64,000 bases of DNA from Nitrospirota bacterium (GTDB lineage Bacteria > Nitrospirota > Thermodesulfovibrionia > Thermodesulfovibrionales > Dissulfurispiraceae). The translations under genes and the position numbers were made by a program. Within the stretch, counting starts at the first letter, position 1; the number at the start of each line of letters is the position of its first letter. This document shows, one piece after another, positions 44,505 through 54,858 of the stretch. Below the pieces are notes generated by a model. It was given only the letters and a program-made list of their open reading frames with translations. It did no database searches and was not told where the DNA came from. The DNA is taken from the NCBI GenBank assembly GCA_023476565.1, contig JAMCVZ010000053.1:1-64000 (forward strand), read 5' to 3'.

Positions 44505-44606
44505 CTCAATCGTAACGCGTGACCTAAAGACCGTGACCCGTGATCCGTGATGAGCCGGGAATTGTGTCGGTTTTTATCTGATCACGGATCACGGGTCACG
44601 GCATTA
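44505..44606. repeat. Word-type inverted repeat (CGTGACC/CGTGATC words)
   Basis: Left arm GACCGTGACCCGTGATCCGT and right arm ATCACGGATCACGGGTCACG are nearly perfect inverted copies of about 20 bp around a 33-bp spacer. It lies between nuoI and nuoJ and reaches into the last two codons of nuoI. Confidence 0.8.
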
Positions 44607-45111
44607 AACTCCGCACATCAACAGGAGGCGCCTCATTCCCGGCCTCTCCTTTTCCTTTATCCTTTATCGTTAGACCGGCAACCTTGTAATAATTGTAGTC
44701 GTGGTACTTTCCTGTCCCGTCGATCAGCAGGTCCTCCTTCTCATAAACCAGCGGCTGCCGGGTATACTCGCACATCTCATAATCGGGTGTGAGCTGGATG
44801 GCATACGTGGGACACGCTTCTTCGCAATACCCGCAGAAGATACACCGTGAAAAGTTAATGCGGAAAAATGCGGGATATCGCCTCCCGTACTCGTCCTCGG
44901 CCGCCTGCAGGGCGATGCAATCGACAGGGCATGCAGCCGCGCAGAGATAACATGCAACGCAGCGCTCCCCTCCGTCGGGGTCGCGCGATAGTATGATGCG
45001 CCCCCTCCACCTCGGCGGGATGTAAGACTTTACCTCAGGGTACTGGATGGTCACCCTCCGCCGGAATGCATGCAGAAAAATATCCCATGCTGTTCTGATC
45101 AGACTGAACAC
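44596..45111 (-). CDS. nuoI: NADH-quinone oxidoreductase subunit I
   Basis: Peripheral-arm 8Fe ferredoxin subunit carrying clusters N6a and N6b. [16 protein letters not shown] and [12 protein letters not shown] are complete, 171 aa in all. The start is GTG preceded by GAGGTGA. The C-terminal tail after YNYYKVAGL is short and charged. A 180-bp gap with an AT-rich word-type repeat separates it from nuoH. Confidence 0.96.
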   Translation of the reverse strand: MFSLIRTAWDIFLHAFRRRVTIQYPEVKSYIPPRWRGRIILSRDPDGGERCVACYLCAAACPVDCIALQAAEDEYGRRYPAFFRINFSRCIFCGYCEEACPTYAIQLTPDYEMCEYTRQPLVYEKEDLLIDGTGKYHDYNYYKVAGLTIKDKGKGEAGNEAPPVDVRSLMP

Positions 45112-45159
45112 GGCATCACCTCATCATCTGTAATCACATAACCACAGAGGCACAGAGCG

Positions 45160-45260
45160 AAAATAAAAAATTCAAAAGGTAAAAGGCAAAATTCAAGATT
45201 GCGGAGCTCATTGATTTAAAATTTATCATTTTGCAATTTGCGTTTTGCATTCTCTTTCCC
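45160..45260. repeat. Word-type inverted repeat (AAAAGGCAAAATT/TTTTGCA words)
   Basis: Tandem AAAAGGTAAAAGGCAAAATT on the left faces ATTTTGCAATTTGCGTTTTG on the right, around about 35 bp between nuoH and nuoI. A related but weaker element lies at about 1046-1100. Confidence 0.6.
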
Positions 45261-45290
45261 TGTGTCCTCTGCGGTTTTCTTAAGCATTAT

Positions 45291-46244
45291 TTATCCCGCT
45301 GCCAGCAAAATACCGCCGGTTACCGCCAGATTCAGCAATGCCGCAGGCAGCATCACCTTCCAGCCCAATGCCATCAATTGATCAAATCTCGGCCGCGGAT
45401 AGGAGGCACGGAGCAGTATGAACAGGCAGATGAATATAAATGTCTTGAGCAAGAACCAGACGACCGGCGGAAGCACCGGCCCGAGCCATCCCCCGAAAAA
45501 CAGAGTGGTTATGAGGGCTGAAATGAGCGTCATCCCGAGATACTCTCCCACAAAGAACATGCCGAATTTTATCCCCGAGTATTCGGCATGAAAGCCGGCC
45601 ACCAGTTCATTTTCAGCCTCAGGCAGGTCAAACGGCAGCCGGTGCGTTTCAGCGACCCCTGCAATAAAGAAGATAACGAGGCCGGGGAACTGCGGGATAC
45701 AGAACCACAAGCCCCTCTGCGCCTCCACAATATCCCGGATATTGAATGAGCCTGCAAGCATGACCACCCCCATAAGCGACAGGCCCATGAACACTTCATA
45801 GCTCACCATCTGTGCGGCTGCCCTCATCCCGCCGAGCAGCGCGTACTTGCTGTTCGATGCCCATCCCGCCAGCACTACGCTGTATACACCGAGAGCCGAC
45901 ATTGCCAGGAAAAAGAGCAGGCCGATATTCAGGTCCACAACCTGTATGCCAGGAGTAAAAGGGATTACCGTGAAAGCCATGAATACAGTAATCATGATGA
46001 TGGCCGGGGCAAGTACAAAGACCGGTTTATCGGCAAAAGGCGGGATCCAGTCTTCTTTTGAGAATATCTTAATCATATCGGCAAGCACCTGCAGAAGGCC
46101 GAAAGGCCCGACGCGGTTCGGACCGTAACGGTCCTGCCACAGGGCGAGCAATCTGCGCTCCAGCCATATAAGCCCAGCGCTTATGGTTGTCAGCGCGAGC
46201 AAGACGCCTGCAATTATCACCAGAGGGATTACAATGCTGTTCAT
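45291..46244 (-). CDS. nuoH: NADH-quinone oxidoreductase subunit H
   Basis: Membrane subunit that with NuoB and NuoD forms the quinone site, 317 aa. [20 protein letters not shown] near residue 30, [15 protein letters not shown] and [17 protein letters not shown] are family hallmarks. ATG 46244 (TGATG overlap with nuoG, GAGGTGG four bases before) is preferred over ATG 46247. Confidence 0.96.
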   Translation of the reverse strand: MNSIVIPLVIIAGVLLALTTISAGLIWLERRLLALWQDRYGPNRVGPFGLLQVLADMIKIFSKEDWIPPFADKPVFVLAPAIIMITVFMAFTVIPFTPGIQVVDLNIGLLFFLAMSALGVYSVVLAGWASNSKYALLGGMRAAAQMVSYEVFMGLSLMGVVMLAGSFNIRDIVEAQRGLWFCIPQFPGLVIFFIAGVAETHRLPFDLPEAENELVAGFHAEYSGIKFGMFFVGEYLGMTLISALITTLFFGGWLGPVLPPVVWFLLKTFIFICLFILLRASYPRPRFDQLMALGWKVMLPAALLNLAVTGGILLAAG

Positions 46245-48991
46245 CATACCACCTCAACCATCCCGGATGTTTTCGAGAGCGAGCCCCATGCAGGGAGTGT
46301 TGCCTTGTGGACTCCGGGCAGACCGGCAGGCAGGCCGGCAACCCCCGCAGGCAGGCCGGGGACATGTCTGACCGGGAGTTGATACACGGCGCCGTTTACA
46401 TTCACCTCTATTTCCTCCCCTGCACTCACCTGAAGGTTGTTTGCCTCTTCGAGATTAAGGCCCAGATACGGCCGGGGAGACAGTTCAGCAATACCCGGCG
46501 ATAGAATGCTCATTTCCTCAGACCCGAATAGGTGATAGACAGGGATAAACAGCCATTCGCCTTTGCGGGAAACAAAGGCCCCGGGAATTGCCTTGAAGAA
46601 AGGTATCTCTTTCACTTCCGCCGGTTCGAGCAGCCGCTTTCCCGGATCTCCGCCGTGCAGCGGGCCGCCTACCTCGCTCTGGAATTTATTTACAGCCTGG
46701 ACAGAGTTCCAGCCCGGCGACCAGAAACGAGGGATAAGGGGTGAAGGCGGCCGGCCCTGATACCCTTCCATGGTGAAGGAAAGGGGCGAGTCAGGATCTT
46801 TGGGGGGCCTGGGTTCAAATACGGTTATATCCGCAAACATGGCAGTGCGCCCGCTGTATCTCTGGTGTTGCCGCGGTATTTTCATACCGGCGATACGGAA
46901 CCCGGCGGGCGGCGCTATATCCTGTATCTGTTTGAATACGGGCAGCGCTTCTGCCAGGGCCGCCATGACCGCATCCGGATTCTCCCATTCACGCGCATAT
47001 GCGCGCCGGGTGGTGATCATGATATCCCGCAGCCAGCGCCAGCTCTCCTGAATGCCGCCTTCCGGTACAAATACCTGATAAAAGCGCTGGGCGCGGCCTT
47101 CGCTATTCACCAGTGTGCCGTCAGCCTCTGCAAAGGCAGCGGCTGGCAGCGCTGCTTCTGCTTTGTGCGAGGTCGGGGTGGTGAGGTGATCGATAATTAC
47201 AGCGTGCTTTACACGGCCCAGGAAATTATTCACCGCCCCCTCATCTGCGCGGCGATAGAGATCGTTTTCAAGGATTATGACCGTATCCGCTGCTCCTTCC
47301 TGAACGGCCCTGAACGCCCCGTCCAAACTGTGACCTCCCATAAGACCGAGGCCGAGGCTGTTGCATTCAGGCGCCGTGAAGCAAAGGTCCGCTCTCCGGC
47401 CGCCGTTGCTTAATGCCCATGCAATATCGGCGGCGGCCTGTATGACGGCCTCGCTGCCGCAGCCTGTCCCCGAAACGATAAGCGGCCGCTGTGCATCCTT
47501 TAAAGCACCGGCGATAGAACCCGCCAGAGAACGCACCTGTTCCGGCAATCCCTCAACATACGGCAACGCTTTGTTCAGCTCATGGGCAACTGCAAAGCCC
47601 AGTCTCGCAAGGTCATCAGGCGCCGCGTGATAACTATGAGCAGATAGGTCCTCAAGCCGTGTGCTGTATGGCGCGGCAATGTAAAACGGGCCCTTGGCAT
47701 CCTGAATAGCGTTCCTGGTCGCGGCATCGTCCCAGCAGGGAATGTGCTGCTTCCGGGCAGCTTCCATAGGCTTCTGACGCGCCGACCGGCGCAGGGCCAG
47801 GGCAAGCACCGGGGCCGTATTGGTCACATCCTCTCCCAGTACAAATACCGCATCGGCGGATTCCACTTCAAGAAGCGAGGGTGAACGGGCAGGCCCCTTG
47901 CTTAAAATATCGATGATCATCGCAACCAGGCGGGAGTCCGTATCCGACGTTCCTGAATAGAAATGTTCAGGCCCGACCAGGGAGCGCAAAGCAAAATTCG
48001 CCTCGAGCGAGGCACGCGGCGAACCGATGCCGATAACCCCGGCGCCGAAATAAAGGAGGTCCGCTATATGGCGCAGCGCCTCTTCGCCGGCAACGGTACT
48101 CTCCCCGCCGCTACTATCCCCGTCGTGAGGGGTCGGCCGTAAGAGCGGCCGGCGAATACGCCGGTCGCTATTCACAAACTCATAGCCGTATCTCCCCCTG
48201 TCGCAGAGAAAATAGCGGTTGACCTCCCCGTTATACCGGTTGCGAATCCGCCGCAACCGGCCGTACCTTTCTCCGGGAATGGTATTGCATCCCACGCCGC
48301 AATGAACGCAGATCGACGGCGCTGTCTGTAAATCCCATTTGCGCGTATAGTGCTTATTGAAGGTTTTGTCGTCAAACACGCCTGTGGGGCAGACTTCCAC
48401 GAGATTGCCGCTGAACTCATTCTGCAGCACTCCGTCTTCGTGCCGCCCGAAATAGACATGATTATGCGAGGCGAAAACATCAAAATCGCGCCCGCCGGCG
48501 TAATCCCGGTAAAAGCGGACGCAGCGGTAACACTGGATGCAGCGGTTCATTTCGTGGGTAAGAAACGGGCCGAGATACTGGTTATTATAGGTGCGTTTTT
48601 TGAAACGGAACCTGCGGTATACATGCCCGGTCATTTGCGTCATGTCCTGGAGATGGCATTCACCGCCTTCGTCGCAGACAGGGCAGTCGTGCGGATGGTT
48701 TGTCATGAACCATTCGATAATACTCGCCCGGAACGCCTTTACCTCCGGGTCATCAATCGATATGCGCGTACCGTCGGAGGCCGGTGTCATGCAGGACATG
48801 ACGATCCTGCCCCTGGTGTCCTTCTCATCCTTAAACTGCTTCACCGCGCACTGCCGGCAGGCGCCGACCGAGTGCATGGCAGGATGCCAGCAGAAGTAAG
48901 GCACATTGAACCCCAATGACAGGCATGCGTGGAGCAGGTTATTCCCGTCCTTGACTTCATACGGTTTATTGTCTATGTATATCGTCGCCAT
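46244..48991 (-). CDS. nuoG: NADH-quinone oxidoreductase subunit G
   Basis: The large iron-sulfur subunit, 915 aa. The N-terminal [2Fe-2S] ligands are Cys34, 45, 48 and 67. [15 protein letters not shown] binds N5, and [10 protein letters not shown] with VCPTGVF binds N4. An N7 site is intact (CVHCGVGC, then [10 protein letters not shown]), as in E. coli. A molybdopterin-oxidoreductase-like domain fills the rest. Near the C-terminus a short GC-rich tandem repeat adds [12 protein letters not shown] to the dinucleotide-binding-like domain. Confidence 0.95.
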   Translation of the reverse strand: MATIYIDNKPYEVKDGNNLLHACLSLGFNVPYFCWHPAMHSVGACRQCAVKQFKDEKDTRGRIVMSCMTPASDGTRISIDDPEVKAFRASIIEWFMTNHPHDCPVCDEGGECHLQDMTQMTGHVYRRFRFKKRTYNNQYLGPFLTHEMNRCIQCYRCVRFYRDYAGGRDFDVFASHNHVYFGRHEDGVLQNEFSGNLVEVCPTGVFDDKTFNKHYTRKWDLQTAPSICVHCGVGCNTIPGERYGRLRRIRNRYNGEVNRYFLCDRGRYGYEFVNSDRRIRRPLLRPTPHDGDSSGGESTVAGEEALRHIADLLYFGAGVIGIGSPRASLEANFALRSLVGPEHFYSGTSDTDSRLVAMIIDILSKGPARSPSLLEVESADAVFVLGEDVTNTAPVLALALRRSARQKPMEAARKQHIPCWDDAATRNAIQDAKGPFYIAAPYSTRLEDLSAHSYHAAPDDLARLGFAVAHELNKALPYVEGLPEQVRSLAGSIAGALKDAQRPLIVSGTGCGSEAVIQAAADIAWALSNGGRRADLCFTAPECNSLGLGLMGGHSLDGAFRAVQEGAADTVIILENDLYRRADEGAVNNFLGRVKHAVIIDHLTTPTSHKAEAALPAAAFAEADGTLVNSEGRAQRFYQVFVPEGGIQESWRWLRDIMITTRRAYAREWENPDAVMAALAEALPVFKQIQDIAPPAGFRIAGMKIPRQHQRYSGRTAMFADITVFEPRPPKDPDSPLSFTMEGYQGRPPSPLIPRFWSPGWNSVQAVNKFQSEVGGPLHGGDPGKRLLEPAEVKEIPFFKAIPGAFVSRKGEWLFIPVYHLFGSEEMSILSPGIAELSPRPYLGLNLEEANNLQVSAGEEIEVNVNGAVYQLPVRHVPGLPAGVAGLPAGLPGVHKATLPAWGSLSKTSGMVEVV

Positions 48992-48997
48992 AATAGA

Positions 48998-50284
48998 TCA
49001 AAATATACGTCCATTTCCATAAGGGCACCGTTTCTCATTGATGTGCCTTTCAAAATCCTCCTTGAACAACTTCAGGCCGCTCCGCAGGGGCTCCATGGCT
49101 CCGGGCGCCAGAGCGCAATAGGTCTTGCCCAGCCACAGGAATTCACCATGCATTTCCAGCTTCTCAAGGTCATCGGGCTGTCCCTGTCCCTCCTCTATTG
49201 CCTTGAGAAGCTTTTCCACCCACGGCAGGCCCTCGCGGCACGGGGTGCACCATCCACATGATTCATGTGCAAAGAAATGCTCGAGATTGTACAGGACGCT
49301 GATCGGGCATGTCTTATCATCGATGATTATCATGGCGCCTGTGCCCAGCCTGCTGCCCGCTTTCATTACCGAGTCGAAGTCCATCTTCACGTCGAAATGC
49401 TCCCCGGTGAGGAATTCGGTCGAAGCGCCGCCGGGGATAAGACAGCGGAATTTGTAGCCGTCCTGCATGCCGCCCGCATGCTCTTCGAAGAGCTCCCTGA
49501 TGGTTGTCCCCATCGGGAGCTCCCATAATCCCGGCCTTTTCACCCTGCCGCTCACTCCGTATATTTTCGTGCCGCCGTCCTGCGAACGGCTCAACCCCTT
49601 GTACCACGCAACCCCGTTTTTGACGATATGGGGCACATTGGAGAGCGTCTCGGCGTTGTTCACCACGGTCGGCTTTCCCCATAGCCCGCTCACCTGCGGA
49701 TAGGGGGGTTTTGTGCGCGGAATGGCGCGCTTGCCTTCGAGGGCGTTCAGAAGCGCGGTCTCTTCTCCGCAGATGTAACGGCCCGCACTGGTATGGAGAT
49801 GCAATTCCAGATTATAGCCTGATCCGAATATGTTTTTGCCGAGACAATTGTTGTCGTAAGCCTCGGATAACGCCGCAGCAACCCTCTTTGCCGCAGTTCT
49901 ATATTCATCCCGCAGGAAGATATATGAAATACCGGCCTGTATGGCAAATGCGCTGATAATCATACCCTCGATCAATTGATGCGGATTCCCCTCCATGAGC
50001 ATGCGATCCTTGAAGGTTCCGGGCTCCATCTCATCGGCATTGGTTATCAGGTATTTCGGACGGGGCGCGTCATCTCCCATCGGCACAACGCTCCATTTCA
50101 GTCCCGTATTGAACCCTGCCCCGCCGCGTCCCCGCAAATTGGCGTTTTTCACCATTGCCTGTATCTCTTCCGGGGCCATCTTGAGCGCCGTGCGCGCTGC
50201 CTGGTAGCCGCCGGTCTTCTCGTACTCCTGAAGACTCAATGCCTTTCCGTCGGGCCGCATATGCTGTGTAAGCGGACGCTCCAT
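48998..50284 (-). CDS. nuoF: NADH-quinone oxidoreductase subunit F
   Basis: NADH- and FMN-binding subunit with cluster N3, 428 aa. LRGRGGAGFNTGLKWS (FMN/NADH glycine loop), NADEMEPGTFKDR, YICGEETALLNALEG and ESCGWCTPCREG with the later Cys in KTYCALAPGA are intact. ATG 50284 overlaps the nuoE stop by one base and has GAGAGG upstream. The upstream in-frame start at 50299 lies within nuoE. Confidence 0.96.
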   Translation of the reverse strand: MERPLTQHMRPDGKALSLQEYEKTGGYQAARTALKMAPEEIQAMVKNANLRGRGGAGFNTGLKWSVVPMGDDAPRPKYLITNADEMEPGTFKDRMLMEGNPHQLIEGMIISAFAIQAGISYIFLRDEYRTAAKRVAAALSEAYDNNCLGKNIFGSGYNLELHLHTSAGRYICGEETALLNALEGKRAIPRTKPPYPQVSGLWGKPTVVNNAETLSNVPHIVKNGVAWYKGLSRSQDGGTKIYGVSGRVKRPGLWELPMGTTIRELFEEHAGGMQDGYKFRCLIPGGASTEFLTGEHFDVKMDFDSVMKAGSRLGTGAMIIIDDKTCPISVLYNLEHFFAHESCGWCTPCREGLPWVEKLLKAIEEGQGQPDDLEKLEMHGEFLWLGKTYCALAPGAMEPLRSGLKLFKEDFERHINEKRCPYGNGRIF

Positions 50285-50760
50285 CAATCCCTCTCCCAAC
50301 TGTATTTCCCGAGTATCTCGTCCATTTTTTCAGGGGTAAGGTCGCCGTAAAGCTCGTTATCTATCATCATTGCCGGCGCCTGGTCGCATGCCCCGAGACA
50401 GGGGACAGGGAGCAGGGTAAACCTGCCGTCGGCGCTGGTATCCCCGAGGCCGATGCCCAGCCGCTCATTCAGGGACCTGAGCACCTGGTTGTATCCCATG
50501 ACCCAGCAGCTGATGGTGTTGCAGATCAGGATCACATGCCTCCCCACCGGCTTTCTGAATATGAGGCTGTAGAATGTCGCAACACCGTCGAGTTCATCCG
50601 GGGTCATTCCCAGTATCCCGGCAAGATCATGTATCCCGTCGTCGGAGACCCATCCCCGGCTGTGCTGCATGATCTTAAGGGCCTCAACGCATGCGGCCCG
50701 CTTGTGCTCATACTGCTTGAGCTCCGTCTCGATTTCATTTTTTTCTTTTTCAGACAGCAT
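50284..50760 (-). CDS. nuoE: NADH-quinone oxidoreductase subunit E
   Basis: Thioredoxin-fold subunit carrying [2Fe-2S] cluster N1a, 158 aa. The four ligands are in CNTISCWVMG and PCLGACDQAP. VATFYSLIFRKPVG precedes them, as in E. coli. GAGGT lies four bases before the ATG. Confidence 0.96.
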   Translation of the reverse strand: MLSEKEKNEIETELKQYEHKRAACVEALKIMQHSRGWVSDDGIHDLAGILGMTPDELDGVATFYSLIFRKPVGRHVILICNTISCWVMGYNQVLRSLNERLGIGLGDTSADGRFTLLPVPCLGACDQAPAMMIDNELYGDLTPEKMDEILGKYSWERD

Positions 50761-50764
50761 AATA

Positions 50765-50862
50765 CCTCATTAGGCAACAGGCGATGGGCAAGAGGCAATA
50801 GAAACAAAAGCAACTGCCTGGATTTCCAAAGCTCCCGCCTATAGCCCGTTGCCTGTTTTATT
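50765..50862. repeat. Word-type inverted repeat (GGCAATAGG/CCTATAGCCC words)
   Basis: Left arm GGCAACAGGCGATGGGCAAG and right arm CCCGCCTATAGCCCGTTGCC lie around about 45 bp between nuoE and nuoCD. It is the same family as 43905 and 54778. Confidence 0.75.
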
Positions 50863-52613
50863 CACCTGTCCACATCCCCCATAATAAAATCGAGGCTTCC
50901 CATAATAGCTATAAGGTCCGCAACCTCCAGGCCCCGGCTCATTTCAGGGATTACCTGCAGGTGCGGAAAAGACGGGGTGCGGATACGCGTGCGATATGAC
51001 ACTGTATTTCCGTCACTGACAAGATAATAGGTGTTATTGCCTTTTGCCGCCTCTATCCCGAAAGCCGCCTCACCCGCCGGAATGACCGGCCCCCAGCTCA
51101 CATTGAGAAAGTGGGTTATCAGTGTTTCGATATCATGCATGGTATGCTCTTTGAGCGGCGGGGTGGCCAGCGGATGTTCCGACTTATACGGTCCGTCGGG
51201 CATGTTCTTCATGCACTGTTCGATAATCCTCAGGCTCTGGCGCATCTCCTGAACGCGCACGGCAGCGCGATCATAGCTGTCCCCGTGTGTTGCGGTAGGG
51301 ATATCGAATTCGAACTGGTCATACCCGGAATAAGGCCGCTTTTTCCGGAAGTCCCAGGCAAATCCGCACGCGCGCAGATTGGGCCCGGTGATCCCCCATT
51401 CGACAGCCTCATCCAGGGTCAAACTTCCTACACCCTTGGTCCGCGCCTTTATAATGCGGTTCTGCATCACAAGCCTGTCGTATTCGTCCAGCCGTGGCGG
51501 GAAATAATCCAGGAAGTCACGCACGAGCTTGTCCCATCCCCTGGGCAGGTCGTATGTTACACCGCCGATGCGAAACCACGCCGGATGCAGGCGGAAACCG
51601 CATATGGCCTCTGTTATGGAGTAGATGTGCTCACGATCGGTAAAGGTGAAGAACACCGGAGATAATTGTCCAAGGTCCTGGGCAAAAGTTCCATACCATA
51701 CCAGATGGCTTGCGATACGGTACAATTCAGCCAGCATGACGCGTATCACCTTGGCCTTGTCCGGCGCCTCGATGCCGGCAAGCTTTTCTACAGCCAGCAC
51801 ATAAGGAAAGTTATTCAAAACACCGGCAAGGTAATCGATCCGGTCGGTATAAGGGATATAGGTGTGCCATGACTGGCGCTCGCCCATTTTTTCAGCTCCC
51901 CGGTGGTGAAAGCCGATATCAACCACCGCATCGATGATCTCTTCACCGTCGAGTTCGAGTACGATGCGGAGTATGCCGTGAGTTCCCGTGTGGTGCGGGC
52001 CCAGGTTGAGGAACATGAAATCCGTGCCGTCCCTGTGGCGGGTCATACCCCATTCCCCGGGATGGAACTGCTCCGCCTTTTCCTCTCTCTCATCTTTCTC
52101 TTCGGTCAAAGTGAATCTGCCCAGTTCGGTACGCCGCGCAGGATGCTCTTTGCGAAGGGGATGGCCCTTCCACGTGGGGGGCATGAGTATCCGCCTGAGG
52201 TTGGGGTGCCCTTCGATAGTGATGCCGAACATATCCCATACCTCCCGCTCATACCAGTTTGCCGACTGCCAGATATCGGTTATGGTAGGGATTGACGGGT
52301 ATTCCCCTTTCAGGGGCACTTTAATTCTGACATCCTCGTTCCGATCAAAGGAAAGGAGGTGGTAAACAACGGTGAAGTCGCTGTCCGGCTGGTTCTGCCT
52401 GCCGTTGCGCACCCGTTCATCGATAGCCGTGAGGTCGTATAACATTTTGTACGGCTTAGCGGTATCTGTTTTGAGGTAGCGCAGGACGTCATGCACTTTG
52501 TCCTTTGTCGTCCATAGCGTGGGGATATCATCATGCGTCGGTTGAGGTGTAAGCTCCGTCTCGCCGAATAAGCTCTGCAATTCCCGGGTGATAGTTGCAT
52601 TAGCGGTCATCAT
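50862..52613 (-). CDS. nuoCD: NADH-quinone oxidoreductase fused subunits C and D
   Basis: A 583 aa fusion as in E. coli. The NuoC part (1-190) has the motif [20 protein letters not shown]. The NuoD part (from about 200) has [15 protein letters not shown], the quinone-site HRGAEKMGE and the C-terminal [19 protein letters not shown]. It overlaps nuoB by four bases. The fusion and gene order match the E. coli nuo operon. Confidence 0.96.
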   Translation of the reverse strand: MMTANATITRELQSLFGETELTPQPTHDDIPTLWTTKDKVHDVLRYLKTDTAKPYKMLYDLTAIDERVRNGRQNQPDSDFTVVYHLLSFDRNEDVRIKVPLKGEYPSIPTITDIWQSANWYEREVWDMFGITIEGHPNLRRILMPPTWKGHPLRKEHPARRTELGRFTLTEEKDEREEKAEQFHPGEWGMTRHRDGTDFMFLNLGPHHTGTHGILRIVLELDGEEIIDAVVDIGFHHRGAEKMGERQSWHTYIPYTDRIDYLAGVLNNFPYVLAVEKLAGIEAPDKAKVIRVMLAELYRIASHLVWYGTFAQDLGQLSPVFFTFTDREHIYSITEAICGFRLHPAWFRIGGVTYDLPRGWDKLVRDFLDYFPPRLDEYDRLVMQNRIIKARTKGVGSLTLDEAVEWGITGPNLRACGFAWDFRKKRPYSGYDQFEFDIPTATHGDSYDRAAVRVQEMRQSLRIIEQCMKNMPDGPYKSEHPLATPPLKEHTMHDIETLITHFLNVSWGPVIPAGEAAFGIEAAKGNNTYYLVSDGNTVSYRTRIRTPSFPHLQVIPEMSRGLEVADLIAIMGSLDFIMGDVDR

Positions 52614-53242
52614 ATTTCATCCGGGGGGCGCAGTTCGGTTGCCCGCTGTCTTCGGGGCCGCTTGATATCACGCATCACCGGCATGGGGGGCCGCTCAACA
52701 CCTTGAGGACCGATCACCCAGCTCAGGGGACGACGCTCCTTGCCGACAAGGTCCCGCAGCATCAGGAGGCCCTCCATCACCGCCTCGGGCCGCGGCGGGC
52801 AGCCGGGGATGTACAGATCCACCGGCATAAATGAATCGACGCCCTGAACAACGCTGTAAATATCATACATGCCGCCTGAATTGGCACAGGATCCCATCGA
52901 GATCACCCAGCGCGGCATCATCATCTGTTCGTAGAGTCTCTTGATCATCGGCGCGGCTTTTATAAAGACAGTTCCGGCTATGATTATCATATCGGCCTCT
53001 CTCGGCGTACTGCGGAGCACTTCATAGCCGAAACGGGCTATATCGAACCTGCTCGTGAGGCTGGCGGCCATTTCTATGTAGCAGCATGAGAGCCCGAAAT
53101 TAAAGGGCCAAAGCGAGTTTTTCCTGCCCCATGCCAGGACATCCTCCAACCTTGTGAGGACGACGCTCCTGCGTACGGCCTCTTCGACAGGATCAGCTAC
53201 GGCCAATGCCGGCGTTTCCGGGTTACGCAGTGACCGGTTCAT
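52610..53242 (-). CDS. nuoB: NADH-quinone oxidoreductase subunit B
   Basis: Carries the terminal cluster N2 next to the quinone site, 210 aa. The ligands are in GLSCCYIEM (adjacent cysteines), [13 protein letters not shown] and [13 protein letters not shown]. The tail after residue 175 ([20 protein letters not shown]) is longer and more basic than usual. It overlaps nuoA by four bases. Confidence 0.96.
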   Translation of the reverse strand: MNRSLRNPETPALAVADPVEEAVRRSVVLTRLEDVLAWGRKNSLWPFNFGLSCCYIEMAASLTSRFDIARFGYEVLRSTPREADMIIIAGTVFIKAAPMIKRLYEQMMMPRWVISMGSCANSGGMYDIYSVVQGVDSFMPVDLYIPGCPPRPEAVMEGLLMLRDLVGKERRPLSWVIGPQGVERPPMPVMRDIKRPRRQRATELRPPDEI

Positions 53243-53667
53243 AAGCTGTCTCGCTCTACCGTGAACCTGATCCCCCGCCTTAGCCTCCCCGGAGTCCCCC
53301 AGTCAAGCGCGCCCAGCTTCCACAGATATACGAGTGCGGCGGTAAGAATGCCGATAAAGATCAGCGCTTCGATATAACCGGCCCATCCGATTTCACGGGC
53401 GGCAACGGCCCAGGCGAAAATGAATACGGATTCCAGGTCGAAGATAACAAAAAACATGGCTATGAGATAGAACTTGATGTCGAAGCGCAGCCGGGCAGAG
53501 CCGGTAACTGGCATACCGGATTCGTAAGGCTCTCCCGTCAATCGTTCTTTGTGCCGCTGTCCCAAAAAATAGGAAAAGACCATCATTGATGCCACCATCA
53601 GGACTACTGCAACGAAGTAAACCGCCAGGGGCCAGAGCGCTGTTGTATACGCAGACGGCGTATTCAT
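53239..53667 (-). CDS. nuoA: NADH-quinone oxidoreductase subunit A
   Basis: Three-helix membrane subunit, 142 aa, first in the operon. [20 protein letters not shown] and [20 protein letters not shown] are characteristic. GGAGGT precedes the ATG at good spacing. Confidence 0.95.
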   Translation of the reverse strand: MNTPSAYTTALWPLAVYFVAVVLMVASMMVFSYFLGQRHKERLTGEPYESGMPVTGSARLRFDIKFYLIAMFFVIFDLESVFIFAWAVAAREIGWAGYIEALIFIGILTAALVYLWKLGALDWGTPGRLRRGIRFTVERDSL

Positions 53668-53693
53668 GGGGTACCACCTCCCGCCATATTAAA

Positions 53694-53721
53694 ACCTTAC
53701 CACACCAAAAAATTAAGTCAA
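53694..53721 (-). promoter_or_regulatory. Possible promoter of the nuo operon
   Basis: Minus strand TTGACT, 16 bp, TAAGGT. The -35 is good and the -10 matches four of six bases. It lies about 30 bp before the nuoA ATG in an AT-rich stretch. Confidence 0.4.
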
Positions 53722-53793
53722 TGTCGATGCGATGATGATAAAGATACTTCTTTTCATTTAATCCCCGAACAATGCCGCAGCAGATGTGCACAC

Positions 53794-53820
53794 AAAAGCC
53801 GGGAGCCGTATCCCCGGCTT
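53794..53820 (-). terminator. Intrinsic-type hairpin after gnd
   Basis: AAGCCGGG and CCCGGCTT pair over an 11-nt loop, followed on the minus strand by TTTGTGTG. It begins at the gnd stop and separates gnd from the nuo promoter. Confidence 0.7.
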
Positions 53821-53821
53821 C

Positions 53822-54763
53822 CTACCTGTTTCCGGTCTTTTTAGACGCTCTGCCCTTTTCCTTTATAACGGCGTGGCCGCCGAATTCTCTCCTCAAAGCA
53901 GCCTGAAGCTTGTCGGAAAAAGATTCTTTCTCGCGGGAACGGAATCTCTCAAACAATGAGAGCGCGGTGATGGGGGCCGGCACAGCGCTCTCAATCGCCT
54001 GATGCACTGTCCAGCGGCCCTCTCCTGAGTCCTCGACATACCCCTTGATCCGGGAAAGGTTCTTATCGCTTCTGAACGCGGCTTCGGCAAGCTCAAGCAG
54101 CCAGGACCGTACAACGCTTCCCTGGTTCCAGAGGTGCGCTATACTCCCCAGGTCCAGCTCTTTCGCGTAGGACGAGGAATGCAGTATCTCGAATCCCTCC
54201 CCGTATGCGGCCATCATGCCGTACTCTATTCCGTTATGTACCATCTTCACGAAATGCCCTGAGCCGACAGGGCCGCAATAAAGATATCCGTCCTTCGGTG
54301 CGAGCGACCTTAGAACAGGCTCAATACGCTTGAAGCTTTTTTTATCCCCTCCGGCCATAAGACAGTAGCCTTCCTTGAGACCCCATATGCCGCCGCTCAC
54401 GCCGATATCCATATAACCGATCCCCATGGCGCCGAGCTGCTGCTCGTGCCGGATATCCTCTTTGTAAAAACTGTTCCCGCCGTCGATGAGGAGATCGCCC
54501 TTCTGGAACAGCCCCTTAAATTTTTCGATTGTATCGTCTACAGGCTTGCCTGCAGGCAGCATAAGCCATGCTGTCCGGGGCGGCCTCAGCAGTCCGGCCA
54601 CATCTTCAAGAGAATACGCCGCCTTCACTCCCCTGCCCGTCTTTACGGCCTCCCTGATCTTTTCAGCGGACCTGTCATAGACAACTACCGTATGCCTGTC
54701 CTTCAGCAGCCGCTTCGTCATGTTCATTCCCATCCGTCCGAGACCGACCATACCTATCTGCAT
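53822..54763 (-). CDS. gnd: 6-phosphogluconate dehydrogenase (decarboxylating), short YqeC/GntZ type
   Basis: Oxidative decarboxylation of 6-phosphogluconate to ribulose-5-phosphate. The nucleotide motif MQIGMVGLGRMGMNM is at the N-terminus, IDGGNSFYKEDIRHEQQL near 93-112 and FVKMVHNGIEYGMM near 170-183 with catalytic Lys and Asn. DSGEGRWTVHQAIES is typical. The 313 aa length marks the short type rather than the 470 aa enzyme. AGGAGG precedes the ATG. It stands apart from the zwf operon. Confidence 0.95.
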   Translation of the reverse strand: MQIGMVGLGRMGMNMTKRLLKDRHTVVVYDRSAEKIREAVKTGRGVKAAYSLEDVAGLLRPPRTAWLMLPAGKPVDDTIEKFKGLFQKGDLLIDGGNSFYKEDIRHEQQLGAMGIGYMDIGVSGGIWGLKEGYCLMAGGDKKSFKRIEPVLRSLAPKDGYLYCGPVGSGHFVKMVHNGIEYGMMAAYGEGFEILHSSSYAKELDLGSIAHLWNQGSVVRSWLLELAEAAFRSDKNLSRIKGYVEDSGEGRWTVHQAIESAVPAPITALSLFERFRSREKESFSDKLQAALRREFGGHAVIKEKGRASKKTGNR

Positions 54764-54777
54764 ATACCCTCCTGAAA

Positions 54778-54858
54778 GCAGGCAAGGGGCGGGGGGCTAT
54801 AGGCAAGGGGACAAATTTTTACCCATTGCCTCTTACCTATAGCCCATTGCCGTTTTCA
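54778..54858. repeat. Word-type inverted repeat (GGCTATAGG/CCTATAGCCC words)
   Basis: Left arm GGGGGGCTATAGGCAAGGGG, right arm CCCATTGCCTCTTACCTATA then GCCCATTGCC, between gnd and the cytochrome gene. Same family as 43905 and 50765. Confidence 0.75.

Noticed and set aside
46318-46362. Frameshift or assembly error in the nuoG 3' end
   Set aside because: The GC-rich tandem stretch stays in frame and the protein continues to a normal end, so it is a small coding repeat ([12 protein letters not shown]).
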